Source: Arachidicoccus terrestris (lineage in GTDB: Bacteria > Bacteroidota > Bacteroidia > Chitinophagales > Chitinophagaceae). From it: a DNA stretch of 64,000 nt. Position numbers and translations under genes: made by a program. The stretch spans positions 1,426,001-1,490,000 of the forward strand of contig NZ_CP083387.1 in the NCBI RefSeq assembly GCF_020042345.1, given 5' to 3'. Under the pieces are notes generated by a model. The model saw nothing but the letters and a program-made list of their open reading frames with translations, made no database searches and was not told where the DNA came from. Below, in pieces: positions 45,365 to 54,054 of the stretch (positions are counted from its first letter, which is position 1; the number at the start of each line of letters is the position of its first letter).

Positions 45365-46189
45365 TTACCCTAAAGCAACACGCTTGAAAGATTGAACTTT
45401 CAGGTCGTTACCTAAGTATGCGGCAACAGTTTTGCTACCATCCTTTACAAATGGTTGCGCCAGTAACGTATTTTCTTTAAAGAATGCATTTAATTTACCT
45501 TCAGCGATCTTGCCGATCATTTCGTCGGGCTTGCCTTCCATTTTAGGATCAGCTTTCATGGTATCAATGATCACAGCTCTTTCCCGGTCAATTGTTTCCT
45601 GAGAAATGCTGTCAGAATCGATGGCCAGTGGGTTCAAAGCTGCAATTTGCATAGCGATATCTTTACCTGCTTCACCTGCTTCTTTATTGAAACCTACCAA
45701 AACACCGATGCGGTTGGCTCCATGAATATATGAAGCCACATAAGGGGCTTCTACAACTTCAAAGCTGGCAATACCGATTTTTTCACCGATAGCCGCTAAT
45801 TTATCATTGATCAGATCAGCCACTTTTGCACTTCCAACAGTTGCATTGTTCAATGCATCAATCGAGTCAACATTATTTTCAACTGCGGCATTAGCAATAG
45901 ATTCCGCGAAAGCCACGAAATCCGCATTTTTTGAAACAAAATCAGTTTCGCAAGAGATGTTAACGATATACCCTTTAGAGTTGTCACTATTTGTCTTTGC
46001 AATAACAACACCTTCTTTTGCTTCTCTGTCACTACGTTTTGCTGCAACTTTCTGGCCTTGTTTGCGTAACCAGTCAATTGCGGCTTCAAAATCACCGTTG
46101 GTTTCTGTCAATGCCTTACGACAATCCATCATACCAGCCCCGGTGGCCTGGCGTAATTTATTAATATCCTGCGCTGTAATAGCTGCCAT
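45365..46189 (-). CDS. tsf: Elongation factor Ts
   Basis: A 274-residue nucleotide-exchange factor for EF-Tu. It begins MAAITAQDINKLRQATGAGMMDCRKAL, the invariant UBA-like start of EF-Ts, and contains SCETDFVSKNADFVAFA and HGANRIGVLVGF. The start at 46189 follows a GGAGGAATTAACC ribosome-binding-like stretch on the minus strand, unusually strong for this phylum. The longer frame to 46204 was not used. It is the last gene of rplM-rpsI-rpsB-tsf. Confidence 0.95.
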   Translation of the reverse strand: MAAITAQDINKLRQATGAGMMDCRKALTETNGDFEAAIDWLRKQGQKVAAKRSDREAKEGVVIAKTNSDNSKGYIVNISCETDFVSKNADFVAFAESIANAAVENNVDSIDALNNATVGSAKVADLINDKLAAIGEKIGIASFEVVEAPYVASYIHGANRIGVLVGFNKEAGEAGKDIAMQIAALNPLAIDSDSISQETIDRERAVIIDTMKADPKMEGKPDEMIGKIAEGKLNAFFKENTLLAQPFVKDGSKTVAAYLGNDLKVQSFKRVALG

Positions 46190-46325
46190 GGTTAATTCCT
46201 CCAAATATTTTTTAATGATTAAAAAAACCTGCCTTCCAGGCTTAAATAAGAAGCCTGCAAAAGATATTTACAGGCTTCTCTATTGACTTAATTGAAAATA
46301 ATTCTCTCTTCTATCAAGGAAGCAA

Positions 46326-47210
46326 TTATCTTTTTCCACCAGCCTGAGGCTTGCGGGCGCCACCACCCTGAGGTGCACGGCGTTTAGGGCCACCTTCGCT
46401 CTGACGGCCACGACCACCAGCTGTGTTACCGCCTTCTGCTTCGGCTTCAGCCTGCAGTCTGGCAGCTTTTGCTTCATTTTCGTTGTCCACTTCTTCTTCA
46501 TCTTCATCCTTTGCAGCCTGACGTTCAGCCAGACCTTCTGCAATAGCAGCAGTGATGTAGTTTGTGATAATAGCCACAGATTTAGTAGCATCATCATTAG
46601 AAGGAATTGAAAAGTCTACTTTATTGGGATCACAGTTCGTATCAACCATACCGAAAGTTGTAATACCCAGACGCTTTGCTTCAGCCAGCGCAATATGCTC
46701 ATGTCCGATATCCACCAGGAACAAAGCAGCCGGAAGGCGGCTCATCTGAGCGATACCGCCCAGTACCTTTTCCATTTTATCTTTATCGCGTGCCAGTGTC
46801 AGCTTTTCTTTCTTAGTCAGGCTATCAGCGTTTGCATCGCTCAGCAATTTCTCAATGCTCTGCATTTTCTTAACGCTTTTGCGGACCGTGTTGAAATTAG
46901 TCAGCATACCGCCTAACCAACGTTCTGTTGCGTAAGGCATATTAACTCTCTTAGCGCAATCAGATACGATTTCCTTAGCTTGTTTTTTGGTAGCCACAAA
47001 CATGATCTTTTTACCGCTTTTAGCGATCTGTTTCATAGCGGCTGCAGTCTCCTGCAGGTGGTCGACAGTTTTATTCAGGTCAATGATGTGAATGCCTTTT
47101 TTCTCTGCAAAAATGTAAGGTAACATTTTTGGATTCCACTTCTTCTTGAGATGGCCAAAGTGTACACCAGCCTCAAGCAGTTGTTGCTGTAGAGAAGTAT
47201 TTGTTTCCAT
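46326..47210 (-). CDS. rpsB: 30S ribosomal protein S2 with Arg/Gly-rich tail
   Basis: A 294-residue small-subunit protein. The S2 core is clear: LLEAGVHFGHLKKKWNPKM, FAEKKGIHIIDLNKTVDHL, ERWLGGMLTNF and MVDTNCDPNKVDFSIPSNDDATKSV. After about residue 230 comes an acidic run (DEDEEEVDNENEAKAA) and then a Gly/Arg-rich tail to the end (GGRGRQSEGG, RRAPQGGGARK). Many S2 proteins lack such a tail, although tails of this type occur in Bacteroidota. Confidence 0.95.
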   Translation of the reverse strand: METNTSLQQQLLEAGVHFGHLKKKWNPKMLPYIFAEKKGIHIIDLNKTVDHLQETAAAMKQIAKSGKKIMFVATKKQAKEIVSDCAKRVNMPYATERWLGGMLTNFNTVRKSVKKMQSIEKLLSDANADSLTKKEKLTLARDKDKMEKVLGGIAQMSRLPAALFLVDIGHEHIALAEAKRLGITTFGMVDTNCDPNKVDFSIPSNDDATKSVAIITNYITAAIAEGLAERQAAKDEDEEEVDNENEAKAARLQAEAEAEGGNTAGGRGRQSEGGPKRRAPQGGGARKPQAGGKR

Positions 47211-47306
47211 TTATTAAAAATTATAGTATGGTTAAAATGATATTTTCGGTAAGAAATATACCACTGTCCGCCACTTGAGCAGCGAACAGTGACAATATTT
47301 TCTGTA

Positions 47307-47696
47307 TTAACGTTTGCTGAACTGGAAGCTGCGACGGGCTTTCTTGTGACCGAATTTCTTACGTTCAACACTTTTCGAATTACGTGTCAACAGACCGGCT
47401 GCCTTTAACAGGGGACGGTATTCAGGATCAATTTCGATCAGTGCACGTGCGATACCTAATTTAGCAGCTTCTGCCTGACCTTTCACACCACCACCAGTGG
47501 CATTCACTTTTACATCAAATTTATCGCTTCCCTCTACAGTTTTCAAAGGCACCTCTACCTGATTCTGTAAATAAGCTAAAGTGAAATATTCTTTATAGTC
47601 CTTGTCGTTAATGGTAATTTTTCCACTACCGCGGCTAATAAAAACGCGGGTAACGGCTTCCTTACGACGTCCTACGGCTATTTTTTGCTTTTCCAT
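47307..47696 (-). CDS. rpsI: 30S ribosomal protein S9
   Basis: A 129-residue protein with the full S9 signature: KIAVGRRKEAVTRVFISRGSGKITIN, GVKGQAEAAKLGIARALIE and the basic C-terminus KKFGHKKARRSFQFSKR that reaches the P-site tRNA. It lies between rplM (52 bp) and rpsB (96 bp) on the same strand. Confidence 0.96.
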   Translation of the reverse strand: MEKQKIAVGRRKEAVTRVFISRGSGKITINDKDYKEYFTLAYLQNQVEVPLKTVEGSDKFDVKVNATGGGVKGQAEAAKLGIARALIEIDPEYRPLLKAAGLLTRNSKSVERKKFGHKKARRSFQFSKR

Positions 47697-47748
47697 TGAG
47701 TATTAATTATTTACAAAAGATCACTTCTGTAAGATTGTTTAAGATTAA

Positions 47749-48192
47749 TTAGAATTTCAGTTCTTTGGGCTGTTGAGCAGTGTGCGGATGCTGGTCCCCT
47801 GCATAAACAAACAATTTTTTAATCATTTTACGACCTAATTTGTTTTTAGGCAACATACCCTTGATGGCTCTTTCCAAAACAACTTCAGGACGACGCTTTA
47901 AAAGGTCTTTAGCCACTTCCTCTTTTTTACCTCCCGGATAACCAGAGAAGTTGATATAGGATTTCTGCTCTAACTTGTTACCACTAAAAGTAACTTTATC
48001 TGCATTGATGACGATAACATAGTCACCAGTGTCTACGTGTGGAGTATAAGACGCCTTATTCTTGCCGCGCAGAATGGCTGCAATTTTAGAGCTGATACGA
48101 CCCACGGTTTGATTAGTACCATCCACAATATGCCATTGGCGTTGAACGGTAGCCGCATTCGCGTGCTTGGTTGTGAAATGTAGTTTACTCAT
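47749..48192 (-). CDS. rplM: 50S ribosomal protein L13
   Basis: A 147-residue large-subunit protein: WHIVDGTNQTVGRISSKIAAILRGKNK, DYVIVINADKVTFSGNKLEQK, and VLERAIKGMLPKNKLGRKMIKKLFVYAG are all L13 hallmarks. It is the first gene of the ribosomal operon. Confidence 0.96.
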   Translation of the reverse strand: MSKLHFTTKHANAATVQRQWHIVDGTNQTVGRISSKIAAILRGKNKASYTPHVDTGDYVIVINADKVTFSGNKLEQKSYINFSGYPGGKKEEVAKDLLKRRPEVVLERAIKGMLPKNKLGRKMIKKLFVYAGDQHPHTAQQPKELKF

Positions 48193-48243
48193 TTTTAAAT
48201 GTTTTATACAGCGCTATCCCGCCGTTTTTTATGAATTAGGGTG

Positions 48244-48277
48244 CAAAGTTGCGCTTAGTTTTTGGATATAACAAGAA
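48244..48277 (-). promoter_or_regulatory. Promoter of rplM-rpsI-rpsB-tsf
   Basis: Minus strand TTCTTG (48272-48277), 20 nt, then CAACTTTG (48244-48251), seven of eight bases matching the -7 consensus. The remaining gap to the pseudouridine synthase gene (48278-48433) shows nothing recognisable. Confidence 0.5.
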
Positions 48278-48433
48278 ATTCGGCCTTTTTTAGAAATGAT
48301 ACTTTCTCAAGTTACTGATTTTCAATAATTATTTTGACTCAATTTTAAAAATAGTCTTGAAAAACACCGTCTTACAACATTTTGGGGGAACGATTATCAG
48401 CTTTTATGCCACGAAGCGGTCTTGTACTGCCGA

Positions 48434-49024
48434 TTAAACATGCATATAACGAGAAATGTCTATCCGGCTCAGCTCTTTAATATCGCCGGATGCCCATCCT
48501 GTAATATCCAGCTCTTCAATTGAGATACGGACCAATCTAAGGACAGGGGCACCTACCGCAGCACACATTTTGCGGACTTGTCTATTTTTACCTTCTCTCA
48601 GTGTCAATGAAAGCCAGGGAGCAGGTACGGTTTTTCTAAAGCGAATCGGCGGGTTTCTATCCGGAAGCTGCGGTTCTCCACCCATTATCTGTGCCTCCAC
48701 AGCCCGACAGGTATGCACTTTACCGTTGATACCAATCTCAACACCTTTTTTAAGCTGAGAAACTGCCGCCTGACTGACAATACCCTCTACCTGCACATAA
48801 TACGTTCTGTTGTGAGCGTTTCTGGGATGTAATAAGGCCTGGTTTAACTTTGGGTCATTGGTAAGTAATAACAATCCTTCACTATCATAATCCAAGCGAC
48901 CCACCGGATAGACGTCTTTTGGAACGGAAAAATAGTCTTTTAGGGTTCTTTTCCCAACCTCAGGGGAAAACTGTGATAAAGTCTGAAAAGGCTTATATAT
49001 AGCAAAATAGCGAAACCTGGACAA
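48434..49024 (-). CDS. rluE: 23S rRNA pseudouridine synthase, RluE/RsuA family
   Basis: A 196-residue enzyme. The catalytic aspartate is in PVGRLDYDSEGLLLLTND; further motifs are NRTYYVQVEG and LTLREGKNRQVRKMCAAVG. The lack of an N-terminal S4 domain and the length fit RluE, which modifies one uridine of 23S rRNA, rather than RsuA or RluB. It lies 3 bp after the small upstream gene, so the two are probably co-transcribed. Confidence 0.88.
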   Translation of the reverse strand: MSRFRYFAIYKPFQTLSQFSPEVGKRTLKDYFSVPKDVYPVGRLDYDSEGLLLLTNDPKLNQALLHPRNAHNRTYYVQVEGIVSQAAVSQLKKGVEIGINGKVHTCRAVEAQIMGGEPQLPDRNPPIRFRKTVPAPWLSLTLREGKNRQVRKMCAAVGAPVLRLVRISIEELDITGWASGDIKELSRIDISRYMHV

Positions 49025-49027
49025 AAC

Positions 49028-49276
49028 TTAGTTTTTATTAAATAAGAAGACAAAAGGCTTAATGGGGTCACTGATAATTTTGCGTACCAGGTAGCTCTTC
49101 TCCAGAATTCTGTAATGATTGAGATCGATGACCTCATGCGCCTGGCAGAACTGCTCGGTTCCTTCCACCCTATACAGAATCTCATGAATGGAGCGTACCT
49201 CCTGCTCGAAAGCAGCAGTATCGGTATCCGCATACCGGGACAATATGATCAAATCTCTGTTACTATACGCATTCAT
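49028..49276 (-). CDS. Hypothetical 82-residue protein upstream of rluE
   Basis: I do not recognise this family. The sequence looks like a real small protein: a helical, charged N-terminal half (RDLIILSRYADTDTAAFEQEVRSIHEIL) and a hydrophobic end (PIKPFVFLFNKN). It lies 3 bp before rluE on the same strand. Frames overlapping it (48940-49233 and 49115-49384) look less protein-like. Part of the evidence is only position, so confidence is moderate. Confidence 0.5.
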   Translation of the reverse strand: MNAYSNRDLIILSRYADTDTAAFEQEVRSIHEILYRVEGTEQFCQAHEVIDLNHYRILEKSYLVRKIISDPIKPFVFLFNKN

Positions 49277-49335
49277 CGTATCTTAGTTCCGTTATTATTA
49301 ATAAGACACATTAGCCTCATCTCACGGAAACAATT

Positions 49336-49343
49336 TATTTTTG
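49336..49343 (+). promoter_or_regulatory. Promoter -7 box of the glycosyltransferase gene
   Basis: TATTTTTG, an exact TAnnTTTG match, about 45 nt upstream of the TTG start at 49389. Confidence 0.55.
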
Positions 49344-49388
49344 TCTCCAGTCAGGCCACTCAGGCAAAATTATTAAAAAAATAAGTTT

Positions 49389-50558
49389 TTGGAAGAAACC
49401 AACGACATCATTTTATTTTCCGCACTGGATTGGGGCTTAGGTCATACCACAAGATCTATTCCGCTTTTAACGTTTTTTAACGAAAATGGCTACCAATTGC
49501 TGATTGCAGTGCAGCCAGCTACTGCCAGCGAAAAGATTCTGCAAAGACACTTTCCCGATGCTATATTCCTTCCTCTGAAAGGTTACTGCATTCGCTATGC
49601 CAAAAAAAGATCTTTTTTTGCGCTCAAAATATTTTTTCAGATTCCCAAAATTCTGGCAGCCATCAGGCGGGAACATCGTTTTGTCAAAGAAACCGTTCGG
49701 TCTTATCCCATCAAGATGATTCTTTCAGACAACCGGTATGGATTTTACCATAAATCCGTGCATTCAGTTTTTATGACCCATCAACTGCGAATTGCAGCGC
49801 CCTTTTCATGGCTGGAGGCGACTATACAACAGATCAACTATAACTATATTCAGCGCTTTGATGAACTCTGGATACCCGATCTTAAAGGCGAGCTTAATAT
49901 CGGAGGAGCACTGTCTCATCCGGGAAAAATGCCACCCGGCGTTTCAGCTCACTACCTGGGTCCCCTCAGCAGATTATCCCTGTTAGACCGGGCCGACACC
50001 GACAAGAGCATGCCGGTTCACTCCTTGAAATACCTTTTTTTATTGTCAGGCCCCGAGCCACAACGCAGCATTCTGGAAAAACGACTGCTGGAAGCAGCTC
50101 ACCGTCTGACAGGTAAAACGATTTTGATCCGGGGACTGCCGGCAGAAGCCAGTACCCCCGTCTACCAGACTTCTGAAATAAAAAGCGGGGCCAATGGGTT
50201 GACAGTGATTCCTTATGCTGATCCCGACACATTAAACAGATTATTGCAGAAAGCAGAATATGTCGTTTGTCGAGCCGGCTATTCTACGATTATGGATCTT
50301 TTAATCCTGGGTAAAAAAGGCATTTACATTCCCACTCCCGGGCAAACAGAACAACAGTACCTTGCTAAGCGGTTAATGCAGCAGCAATGGGGCTTCTGTT
50401 TTGAGCAGGAAGAAGCGGACTACATAAGTCTGTTAGAAAAAGCTGATACTTTTAATTACATTCTCCCTAAACTGGAAACAATGGATGTCCGGCAACATCT
50501 GACACACACAGCAAAACTGGGAAATCAGTTAAAAAGATCCAATCACCTGATCAGATGA
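49389..50558 (+). CDS. MurG/UDP-glycosyltransferase-like protein
   Basis: A 389-residue GT-B fold protein. The N-terminus DIILFSALDWGLGHTTRSIPLL is the nucleotide-sugar glycosyltransferase start that follows the family Gly-rich loop. The C-terminal half (VIPYADPDTLNRLLQKAEYVVCRAGYSTIMDLLILGKKGIYIPTPGQTEQ) is the donor-binding GT28/UGT region. The start codon is TTG: an in-frame TAA lies at 49374-49376 and no ATG precedes conserved sequence. The acceptor is unknown. Its last 16 bases overlap the convergent phosphatase gene. Confidence 0.85.
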   Translation: MEETNDIILFSALDWGLGHTTRSIPLLTFFNENGYQLLIAVQPATASEKILQRHFPDAIFLPLKGYCIRYAKKRSFFALKIFFQIPKILAAIRREHRFVKETVRSYPIKMILSDNRYGFYHKSVHSVFMTHQLRIAAPFSWLEATIQQINYNYIQRFDELWIPDLKGELNIGGALSHPGKMPPGVSAHYLGPLSRLSLLDRADTDKSMPVHSLKYLFLLSGPEPQRSILEKRLLEAAHRLTGKTILIRGLPAEASTPVYQTSEIKSGANGLTVIPYADPDTLNRLLQKAEYVVCRAGYSTIMDLLILGKKGIYIPTPGQTEQQYLAKRLMQQQWGFCFEQEEADYISLLEKADTFNYILPKLETMDVRQHLTHTAKLGNQLKRSNHLIR

Positions 50559-51037
50559 TTTTTAGGGTAGTCAAAAAACCAGAATGCCTTTTTCCCCTCT
50601 TTAAAACCGGACCAGCTTTCTATATCCGCTTTAACGGCATAAATACCACAGGTAGGGACAATATCCACCCGGACTTTAGTTAGTTTATTCACAAAATCAG
50701 TAAGTCCCGTATTATGAGAGAATAGAGCCACACATTGATAGCTATCCGGCAATGCATGTACGATCTCAAAGAAATTCTTGACGCTCGCCTGATATAATTT
50801 AGGTTCCTTTCTGATAGGTATCCCGGGATAAGCACCGGCAAAAAAAGCGCATGTTGCCACCGCCCGGTTCGCATCGCTGGTCACCAGGGCATCGATAGGC
50901 ACTCCTTTTTTGAGGATCTCATCGGCCATAAAGGGCGCATCCCTTTTGCCCCTGTCATTCAGTGGCCTGTCAAAATCATCTTCCCAGGGATTCTGCCAGC
51001 TGCTTTTAGCATGACGGATTACGAGTAATTCTTTCAT
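50543..51037 (-). CDS. SixA-like histidine phosphatase
   Basis: A 164-residue phosphatase of the RHG family. The nucleophile motif is LLVIRHAKSSW (His9) and the second histidine is in ALFSHNTGL. The start is the ATG at 51037: the longer frame to 51082 begins upstream of the promoter box at 51065-51072. SixA-type enzymes dephosphorylate phosphohistidine proteins; here the target is unknown. The 3' end overlaps the glycosyltransferase gene. Confidence 0.85.
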   Translation of the reverse strand: MKELLVIRHAKSSWQNPWEDDFDRPLNDRGKRDAPFMADEILKKGVPIDALVTSDANRAVATCAFFAGAYPGIPIRKEPKLYQASVKNFFEIVHALPDSYQCVALFSHNTGLTDFVNKLTKVRVDIVPTCGIYAVKADIESWSGFKEGKKAFWFFDYPKNHLIR

Positions 51038-51064
51038 AGAAAGGGCTCCTTGTTTACTGCTAAA

Positions 51065-51097
51065 CAAATATACATTTTGCATCTAAACCACCCAAAT
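51065..51097 (-). promoter_or_regulatory. Promoter of the SixA-like gene
   Basis: Minus strand TTTG (51094-51097), 21 nt, TATATTTG (51065-51072): an exact Bacteroidota promoter, 27 nt before the chosen start. Confidence 0.75.
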
Positions 51098-51125
51098 AGA
51101 CATTCGGATAATTCTAATTTTTTCG

Positions 51126-51133
51126 TAGGTTTG
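51126..51133 (+). promoter_or_regulatory. Promoter -7 box of pncB, apparently leaderless
   Basis: TAGGTTTG matches the consensus and ends 4 nt before the ATG at 51138. TTCG (51103-51106) lies 19 nt upstream. Transcription would start at the initiation codon. Confidence 0.55.
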
Positions 51134-51137
51134 ATTG

Positions 51138-52337
51138 ATGGAACAATCAACAACACTTGTCCGGCTGGCGTCGATGCTAGACAATGATTTTTATAAATTC
51201 ACCATGCAATGCGCTGTGGTGAGTCTTTTTGCAGATGTAAAGGCAACCTATAAATTCATTAACCGTGGCGGGCATCGCTATCCGCCCGGATTTGGCCAGG
51301 CATTAAGAGCGTCTGTGGATGCGATGGCGGAGCTAAAACTGCAGCCTGATGAGAAAGAATACCTACATACAACCTGCCCTTATTTAAGTCCGGCCTATAT
51401 TGACTTTCTTGCCGGGTACAAATATCATCCACAGGAGGTTCGCATCCATCAGGAAGGCGAAGAGCTGGAAGTAACTGTTGAAGGTTACTGGTTTAGAACC
51501 ATATTATGGGAGGTTCCATTACTTTCACTAATCAGTGAACTTTTTTATATCCTGACCGGGCAAAAGCGGATAGCGGATGTGGACATTGAAAGACGTACGG
51601 CAAAAAAGATACATCTGTTCAATCAACTGGGTGTCACTGTTGCAGAGTTTGGCACCCGTAGAAGACACTCCTTTGAAGTTCACAGGCTGATTGCCTCTAC
51701 CCTAAAAAAGCACCACGGTAACAGCTATATTGGCACGAGCAATGTCCACCTGGCCAGGATGACTGGTGTCAAGCCCATCGGCACCCATGCACATGAATGG
51801 TTTATGTTCCATGGCGCTTATTACGGCTTCAAGATGGCAGGAGGGCTCGGGCTGGAAAACTGGGCAACTGTTTTCCAGGGCGACCTTGGTGTCGCATTAT
51901 CAGATACGTATACCACCGATATTTTCTTCCAGCAATTTAATAAGAAATTATCCAAGCTTTTTGACGGCGTGCGCCATGATTCAGGCGATCCCATTGAATT
52001 TGCAGAAAAAACAATTACGCACTATGAAAAACTGGGGATTAACCCACTCTATAAGTTTATCATCTTTTCAGATGGCCTAAACCCGGAAAAGGTCACCCAT
52101 ATTGCCCAGGCCACACGGGGAAGAATCGGAATATCTTTTGGCATTGGCACCAACCTGACCAATGATGTAGGCCTGGATCCCATGAATATTGTTATAAAGC
52201 TTTCATCCATTCAAGCGGGTAATGATAAGCCCATCCCCACCATTAAATTATCGGATGAAAAAGGGAAATACACAGGGGATCCGGAGATGATTGAACTGGC
52301 ACAGAAAATACTGGGAATTCCGGTTGATCCAGCTTAA
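51138..52337 (+). CDS. pncB: Nicotinate phosphoribosyltransferase
   Basis: A 399-residue enzyme joining nicotinate and PRPP to nicotinate mononucleotide in NAD salvage. Motifs are LDNDFYKFTMQCAV, EFGTRRRHSFEVH, and KPIGTHAHEW, which includes the histidine phosphorylated by ATP in the family, followed by GVRHDSGDP and SFGIGTNLTNDVG. It is full length. The TTG three bases upstream is an unlikely start. Confidence 0.95.
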   Translation: MEQSTTLVRLASMLDNDFYKFTMQCAVVSLFADVKATYKFINRGGHRYPPGFGQALRASVDAMAELKLQPDEKEYLHTTCPYLSPAYIDFLAGYKYHPQEVRIHQEGEELEVTVEGYWFRTILWEVPLLSLISELFYILTGQKRIADVDIERRTAKKIHLFNQLGVTVAEFGTRRRHSFEVHRLIASTLKKHHGNSYIGTSNVHLARMTGVKPIGTHAHEWFMFHGAYYGFKMAGGLGLENWATVFQGDLGVALSDTYTTDIFFQQFNKKLSKLFDGVRHDSGDPIEFAEKTITHYEKLGINPLYKFIIFSDGLNPEKVTHIAQATRGRIGISFGIGTNLTNDVGLDPMNIVIKLSSIQAGNDKPIPTIKLSDEKGKYTGDPEMIELAQKILGIPVDPA

Positions 52338-52413
52338 CAACGATTTTTATTCCCTAAAATCACCTTCACGGTCAACAGACATGCATTTTAAGCACACATC
52401 GGGAAAATGTCAT

Positions 52414-52421
52414 TACATTTG
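52414..52421 (+). promoter_or_regulatory. Promoter -7 box of the 125-residue protein gene
   Basis: TACATTTG (exact consensus) 43 nt upstream of the ATG at 52465. This indicates a promoter separate from pncB. Confidence 0.5.
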
Positions 52422-52464
52422 CCCCCATACACCTTAGATGACTATAACCATTAGCATTTAGATT

Positions 52465-52842
52465 ATGATACAGGATAAAAATTTTTTAATGCGCCGCCTG
52501 AAAGAACTGGCAGCCATGCTCAATAAACAGATTGGCTCATTCCCTGACAATATACTGGGAATTACGCAGGCAGATATTGATCAGCAGATATATACAGCAA
52601 CGGGATTGGCCGTAGAAGATTTCCTGGCATTTGATGAAAAGCAATTAGAGGATACAATTGCGAAATATGGAGAGCAAGGCGGGCCGTTAATGCTGGATTT
52701 TCTGGGTAATCTCTTTTATTATCAGTATCAGGTCACAGGCGACAACTTGTTTCTTACAAAAGCCAGAGATTTCTATGCTCGCTTTCAACAAGAAACCGGC
52801 ACTTTCTCTATGGTGTATTTCCAAAGAATGCAGCAGCATTGA
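52465..52842 (+). CDS. Hypothetical 125-residue helical protein
   Basis: I do not recognise this family by name. It reads as an all-helical soluble protein (FLMRRLKELAAMLNKQIG, EKQLEDTIAKYGEQGG, NLFLTKARDFYARFQQETG). The second half has a TPR-like periodicity. No membrane segment or signal peptide is present. It has its own promoter box and lies 127 bp after pncB, convergent with the esterase gene. Confidence 0.7.
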   Translation: MIQDKNFLMRRLKELAAMLNKQIGSFPDNILGITQADIDQQIYTATGLAVEDFLAFDEKQLEDTIAKYGEQGGPLMLDFLGNLFYYQYQVTGDNLFLTKARDFYARFQQETGTFSMVYFQRMQQH

Positions 52843-52863
52843 TCTGCAGCAATATCCTTATGA

Positions 52864-54036
52864 CTACCTCGACTGTAAAGTCAAGAGCCAATGATAAAAC
52901 GGAGCAAACGCTTTACGCCAATATTGTTCCTGATGCATCCCTTCGGGATCCATTACAATCTGGCTGACAACAGTTTCGTTTTTATCCAGCACTAGCTTCA
53001 TTTGCCGTAACCTTATGTCCAGGCTATCTCCTTCTTTATCTCCTCCATAAAAATAAAACCCCGACTGCCCTAAAAGTGGTAAAGCTTTTTTGGCAGCAGG
53101 ATAAATGTCCGGTGCGATCCAAAATGAGGGAGAGAAAACACCTGCCTGGCCAAAAATTTGCGGGTATGTAATTGCCGTATAATAACTAATCAGCCCACCC
53201 ATGGAACTGCCACAAATAGTGGTGAATCTGGCAGCCGGTTTTGTACGGTAATGAGCATCCACAAAAGGCTTTAGAACCTCTGCCAGAAAAGCAGCATAAC
53301 GTTTTCCTTCTCCCCTACCAAATTGTTTGTTAGGATATGGATTATATTCCTGCATCCGTTCATTCCCGCCATTATCTATTGCCACGACAATGCATTGCTC
53401 ATGATCGGGCAGACTATTAAGATATTCATCTACACCCCATTCACCTGAAAATGCGGTGGCCTCATCAAATACGTTTTGCCCATCCTGCATATATATAACA
53501 GGATAATGGGTTTGTGTATTTTGCTCATAGTTTTTGGGCAGATAAACCCAGATACGCCTTTTACGGTTAAGCTGAGGAATCAAAAATGTGCTATCTATGA
53601 TTTTAACGTTACCGGCCGCAGTGCTTCTGACAGGCACCCTGGGGAAACGATCAGCCCATCCGGCGACTTTTATAGCAACTTTCAGAGGAGATCTTCCTGT
53701 TTGCTTTTCAAGATCCAATATTCTGTTGGAGATCGCACCGCCCATACTGTCGGTTTCCACTGTCTGCCAGTTACCACGAACAACTTTAAAAGCATGTTCA
53801 CCCAACAGTAATTTAGTTTTTAGTACATAATGCCCCTTTCGGTCTTTGCTGAAGCAAAAAGCGGTATCGGCGGTATGCCAACCATTAAAATCCCCCGCCA
53901 AGAACAGACTGTCATTTGCGTCAGGTAATGAAGCATCAGGAAGCTCCAATTCAAAAATTACGGTCTGTCGGACTTGTTTAGCGGACATAAACGAAAATAA
54001 ACTTAAAATAACTATCAGGTTAAAGATCGGTTTCAT
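52864..54036 (-). CDS. Esterase (alpha/beta hydrolase) with N-terminal carbohydrate-binding-like domain
   Basis: A 390-residue exported enzyme with a short signal peptide (MKPIFNLIVILSLFSFMSA). Residues about 25-115 resemble the E-set/CBM48-like module (DSLFLAGDFNGWHTADTAFCFSKDRKGHYVLKTKLLLGEHAFKVV). Residues about 140-390 form the hydrolase: YPVIYMQDGQNVFDE, the nucleophile elbow ICGSSMGG, and a late histidine in PEGMHQEQYW. This is the Fes/esterase D-type family. The substrate is unknown; sugar esters or iron-siderophore esters fit the family. Confidence 0.83.
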   Translation of the reverse strand: MKPIFNLIVILSLFSFMSAKQVRQTVIFELELPDASLPDANDSLFLAGDFNGWHTADTAFCFSKDRKGHYVLKTKLLLGEHAFKVVRGNWQTVETDSMGGAISNRILDLEKQTGRSPLKVAIKVAGWADRFPRVPVRSTAAGNVKIIDSTFLIPQLNRKRRIWVYLPKNYEQNTQTHYPVIYMQDGQNVFDEATAFSGEWGVDEYLNSLPDHEQCIVVAIDNGGNERMQEYNPYPNKQFGRGEGKRYAAFLAEVLKPFVDAHYRTKPAARFTTICGSSMGGLISYYTAITYPQIFGQAGVFSPSFWIAPDIYPAAKKALPLLGQSGFYFYGGDKEGDSLDIRLRQMKLVLDKNETVVSQIVMDPEGMHQEQYWRKAFAPFYHWLLTLQSR

Positions 54037-54054
54037 AAACCTACTGTATTACGG

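Noticed and set aside
46280-46597. Frame overlapping the 3' end of rpsB
   Set aside because: It is the out-of-frame reading of the rpsB tail and is rich in Lys/Met/Leu typical of a shadow.
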